NCBI GenBank assembly: GCA_031763025.1
Contig: JASSKH010000010.1
Location: 15,480,585-15,544,584, forward strand
Origin: Macrocystis pyrifera
Lineage: Eukaryota > Sar > Phaeophyceae > Laminariales > Laminariaceae
Direction: 5' to 3'
Length of the DNA stretch: 64,000 nt
In this document: positions 1 to 47,857 of the stretch, piece after piece
Layout of the letters: each line of letters opens with the position of its first letter
How positions within the stretch are numbered: position 1 is the first letter of the stretch
Notes under the pieces: generated by a model
Database searches by the model: none
Seen by the model: the letters and a program-made list of their open reading frames with translations, nothing else
Told to the model about the DNA's origin: nothing
Position numbers and translations under genes: made by a program

Positions 1-451
1 AGTACGTAGCGTCCTGTCCGTGTTGGCGATACTCTGGGTACTGGGGATGAGTCTCTAGTATTCTCGTTTCCTCCCGAGCCGCACAAAACTTGCAAACACG
101 CAAAGACCTCAAACAGGCACGCCAATCGCGCCGCGTGTAACGGTCGAGTGCAACGGCCGAGTGTAACGTTTGAAGTGTAACGGTCGAATGTAACCGTCGA
201 GTGTAACGGTCGAACGCAACGTTCGAGTGCAAGGGTCGAATGTATGCGGTCGAGTGCAGCGGTTGAGCGCAACGGTAAAATGTAACGGACGGGATTATCG
301 AGTGTATATAGCAGTCGAGCGTTACTACCAAAGTGTATGATACGCTTACGCGCAACGGTAACGTACAACCCGCCCCCAATCCAAAGGAATCGCACGCGCG
401 GGGGGGCGGACGGACGTGGGGGCAGGTGCGGCTGCCAAACCCTGGACTCAC
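1..451 (-). other. PPIP5K intron 17 (incomplete)
   Basis: No further exon recognised. Most of it is the 15-bp minisatellite at 136-345. Confidence 0.6.
136..345. repeat. 15-bp minisatellite
   Basis: About 14 degenerate units of GAGTGTAACGGTCGA. Confidence 0.8.
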
Positions 452-36280
<35,829 letters not shown>

Positions 36281-36581
36281 GCCGGTGCAAGAACGCTTTT
36301 GTCCAGGGTAGTAGCTATGAGTTCAAGACAGGGGTACAGCTGCGAGCTGTAGCTGTGTGAACATTCACTTTGTGGGTAGAAATACGAAGTTTTTGTTGTA
36401 TGATCAGAGGCGTATTTCATGGGGGGGAAAGCAACCTGTTGAAACGTAAGAAGTGAACGAAACAAACGTGCGAAGCTACTGGAAAATGTGCTTTGCTGCT
36501 GTCATGGTGCTGGTGCTGTGCTGAGGTGCTGACGTGGATGGTGTTGACATCTCTTATTTCTCTCCTGGCAATCTATAATCA
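36281..36581. promoter_or_regulatory. Divergent intergenic region between PPIP5K and the FAS1 gene
   Basis: Only 301 bp separate the two start codons, so the promoters of both genes must lie here or within 5' UTRs. I see no clear TATA box. It contains none of the repeat families that fill the flanking DNA, which fits constraint. Confidence 0.6.
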
Positions 36582-36798
36582 ATGGGCGATTCGATCCAAT
36601 CCCCAGGCGATGCGCCGCTGAACGCGATCGGCCGGCCAGAGTACGAATTCGGCATGAGAACGATGGCTCCACCTTTGGCAGAGCTGCTGTCGGCTGCTGG
36701 CTGTCACCTGTTCCTTGCCGCTATGCGGAGCGCCGGAAGGTTGGAGGGGGCCAACAGCATTACCATTCTCGCCCCCAATGACAACGCATTCCTCTCAG
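36582..36798 (+). CDS. FAS1 protein exon 1
   Basis: Seventy-two codons plus one base, ending CTCTCAG|GTGCCT. Holds the N-terminal helices and the ILAPNDNAF motif. Confidence 0.85.
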
Positions 36799-39700
36799 GT
36801 GCCTGCGTGCATATGTGTGCAAATTTGTATGTGACCGTGCGAGTGGACCTGGAATCTGCTGTATATGAATTTGTCCGACAATATAAGGATATTATGAATA
36901 TTAGTATCAAGATAATATGCTCCTTACATTTACGTTTGTTCATGGTGTATTCTTGCAAGTACTGCTGTAAAAGCCAAAGGCTTGTTGCATGCGGTGTATG
37001 CGCTTTACATACTTCTCCGCTTTGCGTCGCGGCTCGAACCTTGCAGGTTTAGACTGGTTCATATGTGGGGAGGACCCCCAGGTTCGACTCGACATCTATC
37101 TATGGCACTTCCCTTTCTTTGAGGGTGTAGCGTGTAGGACACGCCAGGTTTTGGTATAGGATCGGTACGGACGATCTCACGAAACAACCATCAACGATGA
37201 TGGGAGAGGAAGAGTGTGTGTGTGCGAGGCACGGGCCTTGCATTCCAATCTGCAGTGACTACTTGTCACGGGACAATGTCACTGCTGACGACAACAAATA
37301 GTCATGGAATATGGATGACCACAGGCGTACAGTAAGATATACGGATATCCACGACCTCGGCGAATGGTGGGACCTCCGCGGGACAATACCCATGCGACGG
37401 TCTGGTCGAGAACCTGGGACCCACACATATACGCATCAATATAATACTAATATTACATCCAACCCAACTCGAAGGTAGTTCGTTTGTGCGGGAATTGAAA
37501 GCAGAACGACGTAGAACGTCAAGAACAACATGAACGATGCGACCACACGCCTCTCCGGGCCTAGAACGTCAAGAACAACATGAACGAAGCGACCACACAC
37601 GCGCTCTGGTATGACTTGCTCACACCGGCTACACTGCTGCGTACGTACGCCCCAGGGAAACGATTTACGAGTACGAGTACGAAGACTGTAATGTGTGAGA
37701 ACATCATCATCACCGTCGCCATGAAGGCCACACCTTGCGTGTCTGAAGCGATGGATAGCACGGCAGCATCGATCGGAACAGCTTACTGTAACTGCAAGAT
37801 CACAATCAACTGCTCTGAGTGAAGGAACAGATGAACAAACAGGTGTCCCCCTACTTGTAACGTTTTCGCGGCAAGAGCACACGCACTGCGCACACATACA
37901 TGTTAAGATCAGGTCGGACAACATACACCCAAACTCTGCACAACAAGCTTGATATCGATAGCGTTCTATATAAACCGTATCAATCAACGTTCACAAACAC
38001 CACGAAGTTGAACGCCTCATCTCTACTACTTGTACTGGTGTTAATACAAATCCAATTTAACTGTTGTCGTACCTGACCTGCTGTCCGAGCCTGACTACTG
38101 CTTGTTTGCATGAACATTCATTCGGGTTTCACGGGCCCATGTCACACGCAGCCGACGCTTTTGAGGATTCGTCGTGGGGCCTTCACATTATGGACGGCGC
38201 CTACAAAATAGGAGGCAAGTTTTATGTAAATATATAGATAACATACGTAGAAGTACTTAATTAAGTACTATAGCTGCATCCAGGAAAAAAACATGTGAAC
38301 CGTTGCACATGACATATTACATACATACTGCCTGTACAGTAAATGAATTCCACACACATATTTGGGCTTGATTTCGACGCCTGTCTGTCGCCCCGAATCA
38401 ATCAAAATCTGCTTGTACGTACAACATATATACCAGGTGCTAGGTATATCATACAAGGTTTGCCTTCGGGGTGTGGTTGGCTTAAGACCCCTGGGGGGTG
38501 GCAAAAGAGTTGAGGGGGAGCATAATCATCATCATCATCATCAGGCGTACCTGTTTACTCCGAGGACTTGTATACTGCTTGCCGCGTGACAGGATGCGGT
38601 TCGACGACGTGTTTTCGATTTTAAGGTGTAGGTGGAAACGAAAAACATACGGTAGTAGTGTTACGGGGGACCATAGTAAATAGGACCTACGGTACACACT
38701 AAACCTATGTATTTCCCAATTTTTACTGACAATATTTGGTCCTATTTACTATGGTCCCCCGTGATAGTAGTCGCATGCATCTCCCGGTGAACACTGCACA
38801 CACAATACAGTATGTATGCATAGACGAATACGAAAGCACCGGGGGTGTCACAAAGGCCAGATTGTGGAGCGTTGGTGCTGTGGTACTGCTGCTGCCGTTG
38901 TGCCTCTGCTGCTGTTGTATTAATACGAGGTAGTCCATCCCGTGGCTGCACGGTGACTTTTCAAAGCCGGAGCAATAATAGTGGGTTCGTAGCGTCGTGC
39001 TGCCTCCTGCGCTGCATGCAATCAGTTTCACGTTACTCAAGATTACGTACATATATGTAAGTGTTCGTTTCTACTTCCTACAACACAATAGGCCGACAGG
39101 AAACAAACATGGTACGAACACGGACACACACGAACGCACCGTCGGTATGTAGTTTCTTCCACCAAAATTAAAAGGAAGAAGAGCTTGACGTGCGACTGCT
39201 GTTGTTCCGTGGCTTTCATACCTCCTATTTAGTAATATTTTAATTTGGTGGCAGTGGGATTATTCTGAAAAAAAATAGCCCGCTTTGCAGCCGCAAAAAA
39301 TAATCCTCGTCAGTGCATGTTCGTATGGACATCTATTTCGTTGGGCTCGTAGATGTCCTCCTGGTCACTACATAATATGGCGCCGGAATCCACATTAATA
39401 CAATATTACTCGCTACGTATATATGAATGATTTGATGCGGGTCGATACAAAAAAGCATGCGAGTGTAACTCGCGACGTGTCCACATCCAAAGACAGCAAG
39501 GTCTGCCGCGTGCCAGCACAGACATGCACAGACCGGCCCACACGCCTACACGCACGCACACGCAGCACCCACACGCATACGCCATGTCCACATACACCTA
39601 CCTTGCTTTGAGAACGGGAAACACATGAAGCGAGTGCTGTGCACAGTGTGGTTACCAACTTCACAGCAGTGAGAAAAGAAAAAATGATGTGCTGGGGGAG

Positions 39701-42700
39701 AAGGGAGAAGGGAAAAAGGAAAAGTTGGAATGTGGGGTTTGCATTTCCTGGCAGGCTGTGGCTCGGCGGAAATAGATCCCGTAGTTATTTGCTAGTGTTT
39801 GCGACTCTGAGCCCCCATGGCACGCGCCACGGACCTCGGCCGGGGTCCAAACTCGAGCCCTCAAACTCGAGCCCTGTGTACACGCAGGCCTCTTGCGTGC
39901 CCCTCGGCCGAGAGGAAGAGAAAAAAATGCCGATGTGCAAAAAAAAGTCAATGTGATACATACACATATACTGCACATACATACGTGTGCGTTTGTATGC
40001 CTGGCTGTCGCCTGCCTGGCAGAACTGGTGAGCTTCAACGGGGGCAGGGTGCAACCTCAGAGTCTGGAGCCCAAGCACGCCCTCGTTTTTTTCGCGTCGA
40101 GGGCGGTGGACACATGGTGGGTACCTGATCCACGTGTCATGAATATGTTTTTGTACAGTGGGTGCAGTTGGGGTCATGGCTTGACCTCTCTAGAACTGCA
40201 CTGTTTCGTACAGAAACGAATATTGAATTCTAATTTCGAGTAATTTGTCGCCGAAACCGGAGTTAGTGCGGTCCTGTTTAACATCGAACTTCTCCTAACC
40301 CCTTCAGGACTGTAGTCCTTTTTTCGGGACAACTGACATTGGAAAATAAATGGCTTGTCCGCAAAGCGGGACTGCAGTTTGCCATGAAAGGTTGAAACAG
40401 AATGAGTGCTGTATTATATGCTGTACCGGGTATATTGTAGTACTTGTTGTGTGCCCGTGCCAAGCAATTTAACCTCTCTTGAACCAGTGTTGATCTTTTA
40501 AGCCGACAGATAGCACCCGTGACCCTCACTGTGTGCAGCCCCAGGAGAGGTCGATCATACAGCAACAACAATGCATGGGGCCATACAACAGCAGAACGTG
40601 CGCGATACCGCTTTTCTTTATTGAGTTGGACACATCGCCTACTTTGTAACAGAATGTCTGATGCGGAAATTTCAATGACCACCCCAACATGTTTCCCATC
40701 ATCTATCTGTAATTTCGAGGTTAAGGCTTAAATACTCCATCGACAATTCTTCGACTGCAGCTTTACTACATGCAGTAGCAGGTTTACTGTTCATATAAAA
40801 AGTTTCAGTGGTTAGTGTGAAGGTGTCACCTACTGAGCCATGGGGGTAAAAGATCGATATATCACCCAGCCCAGGGTAATCCTTATAACACTCCCCCCCC
40901 TCCGAACGGCGGGATCTTTGGGACGTCGGTACCGTGTACGGTCGTGCGCTGATGACCTACCCGCTTCGTTTCAATATCTGGGGAACCAGGGAGATATGTA
41001 GGGACGCACGCGCAAGCGTTTCTGTAAAAGAAACGTTCGGAGTGAGATTCGAACCCGTGTCCTGCCGACGACGCCAAATGTGAAGGTGTTACCTACTGAG
41101 CTATAGGGGGAAAAGATCGATCGATTACCCAGCCCAGGGCAATCCTTACAACATCAGGGGTAGGGGTCGAGCTATAGGGCTCGAGCACTGTAGTAGGAAA
41201 AGGAGAGTTGCGATAGCACTGACTGGTATTAGACGTGCGCGCGCGGCAATGGCGGTCGTAAGCTGGTGAAGACAAAAAACATGAAAAAATGAATGCAGCT
41301 GAGAGCGCGCAGCGTGGGTAGGTGAAATTCGACGCGAGTCGATGAGGGAAGAAATGGCAGAAGTTTTCTCGCGATTTATTGAAGGCATGAACAGTAGGGG
41401 GGAGGGGAGAGGAAACCTGCTATGTGACCCCGGATCTGGGTTACGACTAATAATAGGAAGGAGAGAGAAAAGCAGGGTGAAGATAATACATAAATCGAAA
41501 GAGCGAAAAAAAACCCGGTATATATTTGCCCTTCCAATTTCCATATATTGTAGGTTCTCGTACACATTTTCTTTTTTTTTCTCGCTGTTTCCGTTTATTA
41601 CCTTCGCGAAGATACTAAATGGATAGCGAAAAAAAAAAAAAATCTTCTCGTGGGAAAGATTTTTTTTTGCAAGAATGTAAAAGTATACTTTTGTGCTCTT
41701 TCCAATTATTATACAGGTAGGTCGTATGCTTCTTTTTTTGTTGCTTTTTCCATGCATTGTCTTCGCCCTTCTTTCTTTCTCCATCTTTAGTCGTAACTCA
41801 GATCCGCGGTCACATACTCGTAAAATTATATATATATATTGATCGTTCCGTTTTGTATCTTCGCCCTTCTTTCTCTCTCGATCCCACTCGTAACTCAGAT
41901 CCGGGGTCACATTTATGCATAGCAGGCTCATTTTCCCCTCGCCACTAAGGTTCGTGCCTTCAATTTAATCGCGAGAAGATGTTATAAGGCGTAGATTGGG
42001 TAGGCGATCGGTTAACCTTTTACCAATAGCCCAACGGACGAAGACCTTAACAAAGACCTTAACAAAGACCTCTCAGCTCTTTCTTCCGTCGTCGACTCGC
42101 GGCGAATCGCGCCCCAAGCGACCCACGCTCCACGCTATGTAACCGCTTTCAACAACATTCCATTCCTTTTTTTTTTCAAGTAAAGTTAACAATCTCACCA
42201 CGGTGGGATTCTAGCTCAAGAAATAAACGCTATGTAGGAGGAGCATTCGAGGGCATTCCACAATTAATAGACCGCCGGGACGACCGGCTGCTAAAAAGTT
42301 TCGTCGAGGGCAGGACTCGAGCCTGCGCGTGAAATCACGATGGTTTCGAATCCATCCCCTTAGCCACTCGAGCACGTCGACCATTTCATACTGCGGATAG
42401 AAATTGTTTTTTTGTTCTTAGATGTATGTATTGGTGGTGGTGGTGGTGGTGATGACGGCGGTGGTTAACGACAATGATTTTATGTTGGAAAAAAAAAAAC
42501 CGAGCACTACAGCATTATTCAACAAGGAGGGACTCATCCACACGCTTCATTCGTGCCTGAGGCCACACGCATACTATACGGCCAACAGCAAGTTGCTCTC
42601 CGTCGCGGGAGTGGTCACTCGGGCGGCGTTTTTCTCGTTGTTTGCGTTTGTGCGTTTGTTTCTACCCTCCACCCCGCAGGTGGCGTACGTCTCGGGCGAG

Positions 42701-42799
42701 ACTAAGCCGGCACGGAGGGCACGGTTGGTCAAGACAGACCTCGTCGCCCGCGATGGGATTTTCGTTCATATTGTGGACAGATTGCTGTACGCGGACTGA
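36582..42799 (+). CDS. Single fasciclin (FAS1) domain protein, 3 exons, 144 aa
   Basis: FAS1 domains mediate adhesion or scaffold functions, usually outside the cell. Exons 36582-36798, 42513-42610 and 42680-42799 join in phases 1 and 0 to give 144 residues ending in TGA. Seen: LAELLSAAGCHLFLAAMRSA (first helices), ITILAPNDNAFLSALF (FAS1 H1 box), AYYTANSKLLSV, and ARLVKTDLVARDGIFVHIVD (H2 box). The domain fills the protein, and its loop between H1 and the helix is about ten residues shorter than usual. There is no obvious signal peptide after the chosen ATG, so an upstream exon with one is possible, though no acceptor is evident. Intron 1 is 5.7 kb and full of repeats. Confidence 0.85.
37498..37610. 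repeat. Tandem duplication, unit about 60 bp
   Basis: CTAGAACGTCAAGAACAACA and flanks occur twice. Confidence 0.8.
38664..38766. mobile_element. Palindromic MITE (family C)
   Basis: TTACGGGGGACCATAG to TATGGTCCCCCGTGATA in the FAS1 gene intron 1. Confidence 0.8.
40296..40393. repeat. Hairpin repeat family F (GGGACTGCAGTCC)
   Basis: CCTTCAGGACTGTAGTCC ... GGCTTGTCCGCAAAGCGGGA, CTGCAGTTTGCC; the two arms are inverted copies. Confidence 0.55.
40815..41156 (-). repeat. tRNA-related repeat pair
   Basis: Two direct copies (40815-40893, 41078-41156) of a unit containing TAGCTCAGTAGGTAACACC on the minus strand. The second continues into CGGGTTCGAATCTCACTCCG, box A and B like those of tRNA-Val(CAC). 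Probably SINE heads. Confidence 0.45.
41357..41980. mobile_element. Long terminal-inverted-repeat element, about 620 bp
   Basis: Left end TTTTCTCGCGATTTATTGAA ... CTGCTATGTGACCCCGGATC is the inverted copy of the right end near 41890-41970. Sub-terminal ACTCAGATCCG(C/G)GGTCACAT is also repeated at 41797 and 41898. No transposase ORF seen. Confidence 0.6.
42302..42381 (-). tRNA. tRNA-Ser (CGA) or a close pseudogene
   Basis: Acceptor GTCGACG/CCTCGAC (6 of 7 pairs), D-arm TCGAGTGGCTAAGG, TTCGAAA anticodon loop, long variable arm CGTG-ATTT-CACG and T-arm GCAGG-CTCGAGT-CCTGC. The anticodon stem seems one base short on its 3' side, so function is uncertain. Confidence 0.6.
42513..42610 (+). CDS. 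FAS1 protein exon 2
   Basis: Starts after CACTACAG|, with two bases completing Ala, then 32 codons (LFNKEGLIHTLHSCLRPHAY ...). Donor GGA|GTGGTC is weak. Confidence 0.8.
42680..42799 (+). CDS. FAS1 protein exon 3
   Basis: Starts after CACCCCGCAG|, 39 codons and TGA, carrying the H2 box. The preceding 69-nt intron has no in-frame stop, so its retention would add 23 mostly hydrophobic residues. Confidence 0.82.
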   Translation: MAYVSGETKPARRARLVKTDLVARDGIFVHIVDRLLYAD

Positions 42800-42946
42800 A
42801 CGAAGTTATAACCCCATCCGAGCTGCCTCACCCACGTTTTTTCATGACAAACCAACCACTTGGGGACGTAATTATTCTGCAGTCAATTCCTACGACAGTA
42901 TGCTGGTACGAAGTAGAAATAACACGTAGTAAGTGGTAGGTAGTAG

Positions 42947-42950
42947 AAGC

Positions 42951-43042
<92 letters not shown>

Positions 43043-43082
43043 AAGTAGCAGTAGTAGTAGCAGTAGTAGAAGTAGCAGTAGC

Positions 43083-43131
<49 letters not shown>

Positions 43132-43133
43132 CT
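42947..43133. repeat. (TAG)n microsatellite, about 185 bp
   Basis: Almost uninterrupted TAG/GTA triplets with a few CAG and AAG variants. Confidence 0.92.
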
Positions 43134-43384
43134 GTAGGATAGACTATTAATATTTGGCATTTTTTTTCTTGCCGGCGAACTTTTCAAAACTTTTCCGTTC
43201 ATAGGCATAGATGCATGTCGACGGCTAATGGCACTAGACGTACATCGCTGAGGGACATGATCACACGCTGCGCGGTCTGGCTGCAAGTGTCGTGAGGGCG
43301 TACACTCCTCTCTTGCCCGCAAAGACGTAAGGCACGAGGTGCGAATATGAAGTGCGTTCGATTTCTATTATTATTGACACAGAT

Positions 43385-43724
43385 GGCGTCCCCGGTGGCT
43401 TGTCAGGTGGTCCGCGTGCCTAATAAGATCAATTCCGTGGTTTCAAGTCTCACCGAGTGCATAATCGCAAGGACTTTTTCTTGCATGAAAATTGATTAGC
43501 GGAAAGCGCGACAGCGTGAGTTGGCAACATTCGATGAAAATCGACCAGCAGTGGGAATGCTGAACCCTATGCGCGAAAAAAATGAAGGCACGTACCGGGG
43601 GGGGGGGGGGAAAGGGACGACACCTGTGACCACGGCTTGTCCAGAAGAAGGCCGCTGAGGGTAAAACCTCCTACGAGTTAAGCTGGAAAGTGAAAGTGAT
43701 GATAAAAAAGAAAAGAAAAAAGAT
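43385..43724 (+). mobile_element. tRNA-derived SINE, plus orientation, diverged
   Basis: GGCGTCCCCGGTGGCTTGTC, box B-like GTGGTTTCAAGTCTCACC, body, then an A-rich tail. Confidence 0.72.
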
Positions 43725-43882
43725 GACAGTCACGATATAAAAGAGAGAGGGGTGGGTGTCAAGCCTATTTGACCTCTCTTAAAGCCGAATTTCTCCTAAA
43801 CCGGGATGGGTATTGTATGGGTTTTACTTTGTTGTTACTGCCCTCGATGAAATGCGTTCGAGCGCTGTTCTCAGTCTGCTTG

Positions 43883-44091
43883 TCTTATTTTTTTTGTGAA
43901 GTCGCAGTTGGTTGGAGTTGGTGAGAGTGACGACGTAGACCAGTCGGCACCGGCATAGACGGCACCCCAGCAGGCAGGCAGGCGGGGTTTGGCTCAGACT
44001 GAGCGTCTGCGTGCTGGCTACCGGTACTACTCGTGGTTGTACTGGGCGGGGACATGGGATATTCACCTTGGCTCGTAAAGGCTTTCAACAT
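43883..44091 (-). CDS. Hypothetical Ser/Thr/Pro-rich ORF or terminal exon
   Basis: Sixty-eight codons ending TAA, preceded by TTGTAG|G that could be an acceptor. SPPSTTTSSTGSQHADAQSE looks protein-like, but nothing else supports it. Confidence 0.25.
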
Positions 44092-44166
44092 CCTACAACA
44101 TTTCTGATTCGTGTTGTTGGTATTAGTAGTGATGCACCAGACTCTTCCACAGCCTCTACTACTACT

Positions 44167-44275
44167 ATTACGGGGGGCCCATAGTAAATAGGACCAAACA
44201 TTGTTAGTTAAAATAGGTAAACATATTGGTTTTTGAGTCCAACGTAGGTCCTATATGCTATGGTCCCCCGTAATA
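44167..44275. mobile_element. Palindromic MITE (family C)
   Basis: ATTACGGGGGGCCCATAG to TATGGTCCCCCGTAATA. Confidence 0.8.
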
Positions 44276-44668
44276 GAAGAGCGGGAACGACGAACGTAAC
44301 AGAACACACGGCAGTGATGAAGCTCCTGACCGCATTAAGCTACTGCGTTGGCGGTTGTTGTATCGACATGGATGTGTTGTTGTCTTCCTCAGCCTCGTCA
44401 TATACAGTAGTACTAGTGACGTTTGTCCCGCCAGCTGGACCGGAACAGGCGACATGTATGTGCTGCCAGCCGGCAGCGACTCCGGGCACACAACAAACCA
44501 GGAACGACCCCGGTGACACAGGAACAACACTTCGGTTTCAAAATGGAGTGTTACCAGCCGCAGGGCACCACCGCGGCACACGAGCACCTGCATCATCAGT
44601 GCTTCAGGATTGGGATCGATGTCATTGAGATAATCGATTTTGCAGTATTACATGGATTTTTACTTTTA

Positions 44669-44860
44669 TTACGGGTGAAAATATCATAGTAATGAGGACC
44701 AATTACGTTTGGTTAAAATACTGGAACATATAGGTTTTTGTGTGTATGATGGGTCCTGACTACTATGTTGCCCCGTAAAAATCAGGACCAAATATGCTTA
44801 GTAAAAACACTGGAATATATAGTTTTTTTTGTATGTGACAGGTCCCGATTATTATACTAC
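44669..44860. mobile_element. Diverged MITE pair (family C)
   Basis: TATTACGGGTGAAAATATCA ... TATGTTGCCCCGTAA, then a second degenerate half (TCAGGACCAAATATGCTTAG ... CAGGTCCCGATTATTAT). Confidence 0.6.
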
Positions 44861-45245
44861 GCTATGTCCCCTGTCCCCTGTACTAGTATGCCCGTGCCAA
44901 GTTTTTACACCTCTATCTCGAACCGGTATTTCCCTTTTTCACCATTAGTTCTACCACGTCCTTGGGACTGCCTTCCCATTGTGAGGACAAACCACTCGGA
45001 ATCAGAGTCTAATTTAGGTTTGTTTCTGTACGCTGCGGTGCTAAACGGGTTACCCGTGTGGGTCCGCACCTGGCGACTCGGGAATATAAGCTGCTGCTTT
45101 CGGAGTCTGACACGCATATCGAACGTATATTATATTTTCGGCCAAAGTGGTACCCGGGGTACCTGTTTTCGTGTCTTCGATTGTGCGTGTCTGTGCTGTC
45201 TACACTCCTCCTTTTTCGGAGGCTCTGCAAAAAGGCTCTTCAACT

Positions 45246-45338
45246 ATTACGGGGGTCCAAAGTACACAGGACCTATGGTACGCACAAAAAACCTATACAT
45301 TTACCTATTTTTTCTTAACAATATTTGGTCCTACGTAC

Positions 45339-45345
<7 letters not shown>
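45246..45345. mobile_element. Palindromic MITE (family C), interrupted by SINE
   Basis: TATTACGGGGGTCCAAAG to GGTCCTACGTACTATAT; the missing end TATGGTCCCCCGTAATA is at 45600-45617. Confidence 0.75.
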
Positions 45346-45370
<25 letters not shown>

Positions 45371-45597
45371 TTTTATCCATCACTTTTACTTCCCAGCCCA
45401 CTCGTAGAGGTTTTTACCCTCGACGATCTTCTGGACAAGCCGTGGTCACAGGTGTCGTCCCTTCTCCCCCCCGGTACGTGCCTTTATTTTTTGTCGCGCA
45501 TAGGGTTCAGCATTCCCACTGCTCGTCGATTTTCATCGAATGTAGCCAACTCACGCTTTCGCGCTTTCCGCTTATCAATTTTTTATGCAAGAAAAAA
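45346..45597 (-). mobile_element. tRNA-derived SINE, 5'-truncated, inserted in a MITE
   Basis: Lacks the tRNA head. Flanked by ACTATAT on both sides (left next to a (TA)n run, right before GGTCCCCC), a likely target-site duplication. Confidence 0.7.
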
Positions 45598-46085
45598 CTA
45601 TATGGTCCCCCGTAATAAGTACTCCCACCAACAAAAAGAAACGTTGAGCGTCGATTGGCGGGCAAGGCACGATCCCAAACATTTTTTTTTGAACTTGTCC
45701 CAGATGGAATGAAAGAAAAAAAAAAGAGCCCTCGGCGCACCTTTGCGGTTTGCGGGGTTTGCATGAGATAATGATGGGGAAACATCACCACACACGGAAT
45801 TTTTTTTTTATAGTCTTGTATAGTCTGCAGATACATTTGGATTCACGCCAGCGGACCCCGCAAAAAAAAAAAAAAAAAAAACGATTGCGAACTAACAGTA
45901 CGTACGTGCCTGCCATCGTGGGGCAACACAACAAGTGCCTCGCCCCTGCTGGCCTCGCGCAAAAGGCGCCCAGCAAAACCAGAGCGAGAAGAGCCGTGTC
46001 AGACGATCAAGGTCTTCCAACTAAACCACTCTATGATACCGGAACGTTTTAGTTTAGAACATGAAATCGCAACCACACAATAGGA

Positions 46086-46228
<143 letters not shown>

Positions 46229-46855
46229 GTGAACAGCACGCGCCGCAGTAACCATAGCAACAGCTGCGAAAATATTTTCGGACCCCCCCTTTTCATCGCA
46301 GTGTTGCTCGATAAGTCTCTCCTCCTTCTTCGCAACAACGATTTAAAACAGTTTCGTCCGTCCTTAAAAGGTTCTCGCGCGCTTTCGTTCTGTCTGTATG
46401 CGAATGCATGCCCAAGCACACAGCCAAGCGTATGCAAGAGTTTCTTCTACCGTGCCCCCGCCATCCAACACCGTTATATTCCTCCCACCGTACCGACCTC
46501 TTCGCTTCCCGCTGGCAGCTCTAGAGGTAAAACGTGTTCCACTCTACCAGCGAAGCTTCCTAACAAAACCGAATTCTATCGCTAGGTGGCAACGTCAGCC
46601 AAGACGACGGCTGCACCAAACAGCGCTAAACAGTACCCTGCAGCAACTATTAATAGGCTCTGAGCCAAGCTGCACCAAGCAACGCTAACCTGCACTAATC
46701 TGGGCGTTAAGCTCTGCGCCAAGCAGGGCCAAGCTGAACCAAGGTGCACCAAGCCGCATCCTTCAACCGGCACCCGCCCAAGGCACTCGCCCGCCCGCCC
46801 CGCTCCGCTCGCACCTCCGTCGTCCCCGTCTCCCTCTCCTGCGCGCCTGCTTCAT

Positions 46856-47240
46856 TCATGCCTCATCTTCCTCCTCCTCCTCCTCCTCCTCCTCCTCGCC
46901 ACTACCGCTGACCGCGCCAGAACCAACACCGATGCTTCCCCCAGCAACCTCGTTGTCCTCATCGCCGGCGACGCTCGAGCCATCTTCGTCCTCGACGTTC
47001 TGGGACGAAGCCGCGGCCGCAGAGCTCTCGAAGCGCGCGTGGGCATCACCTGCCGCGTCACCTACACCACCTTCACCGTCACCCTGCCCGCGAGAGGCAA
47101 CCCCGTGCTCTCCAGCCAGGGTCGCTTTCGAGGCAGACCCGCTTCCTCCTCCGTCTTCGCCCTCCCGCCGGCTTCTTCCCGCAGAGGAGAGCGCCGTCGC
47201 GACGTCCATCGGTTCGAGACCGCCACCCCCCCCCCCCCCC
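46856..47240 (-). CDS. Acidic C-terminal tail exon, left edge a stop codon
   Basis: Minus-strand frame reading MDVATALSSAGRSRREGED ... SVAGDEDNE ... EEEEEEDEA and TGA. The (CTC)n on the plus strand is the poly-Glu run. The 5' boundary is hidden in a poly(C)/(CCA)n tract near 47225-47275. Confidence 0.45.
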
Positions 47241-47822
47241 CCCCCCCCCCCCACCACCACCACCACCATCCCCATCACTATTACCACCGGCTTCTAATAA
47301 ACGTCCCCCCCCGCACTTTCTTCGTCTCGCACCGACGACCCTCGGGCTCCGGCCAGGCGCGCCATGGCGGCCTCCTTCCCCCCCCGCGCCAGAACCGAAG
47401 CCATCGAAGAGCCCCCCAGGTTCCAAACCCCGCTTCTGACGGCGACGCTAGTGGCGGTGGGGGGTTCTCGGGATGTAGTCGGCGCCGCCGCCGCTACCAC
47501 CACCGCCGCTGCCGCCGCCGCCACCGCCGACACTACCGTCGACTCCGTCGCTGGCTCCACCACACTTCTCCCCCGTTCGGGCTTATCGCCACTGCTCCTC
47601 CTCCTCCCCCCCCCCCCCCCCCCCCCTCTCCTTCCTCCTCCTCCTCCTCCTTCTCTTGCGGCGGAGCGAGGGGCGGGAGGACGAGCAAGGGCGGCAGGGC
47701 TGTCCTTCCGACGACCGCCCTCTGACGGCGGGAGAAGACGCAACTTAATCTGCTTCTTTCGAGACCTTGTGGACGCACCAGACCCGGCATCTACAGCAGC
47801 ACCGACAGCGTCAACACCTGCT

Positions 47823-47857
<35 letters not shown>

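Larger units (their letters stand above)
43134..46085. other. Intergenic, repeat-filled
   Basis: Between the FAS1 gene and the PHD-like gene. Two SINEs and four MITE copies account for about 1.2 kb; no supported gene apart from the weak ORF at 43883. Confidence 0.5.

Noticed and set aside
136..345. CRISPR-like repeated pattern
   Set aside because: Degenerate 15-bp tandem repeat without unique spacers, in a eukaryotic intron.
42933..43142. Poly-Ser ORF
   Set aside because: Translation of the (TAG)n microsatellite.
44765..45712. 315-codon plus-strand ORF
   Set aside because: It runs through MITE and SINE sequence in antisense; similar ORFs recur at the other SINE copies, for example 35038-35775.
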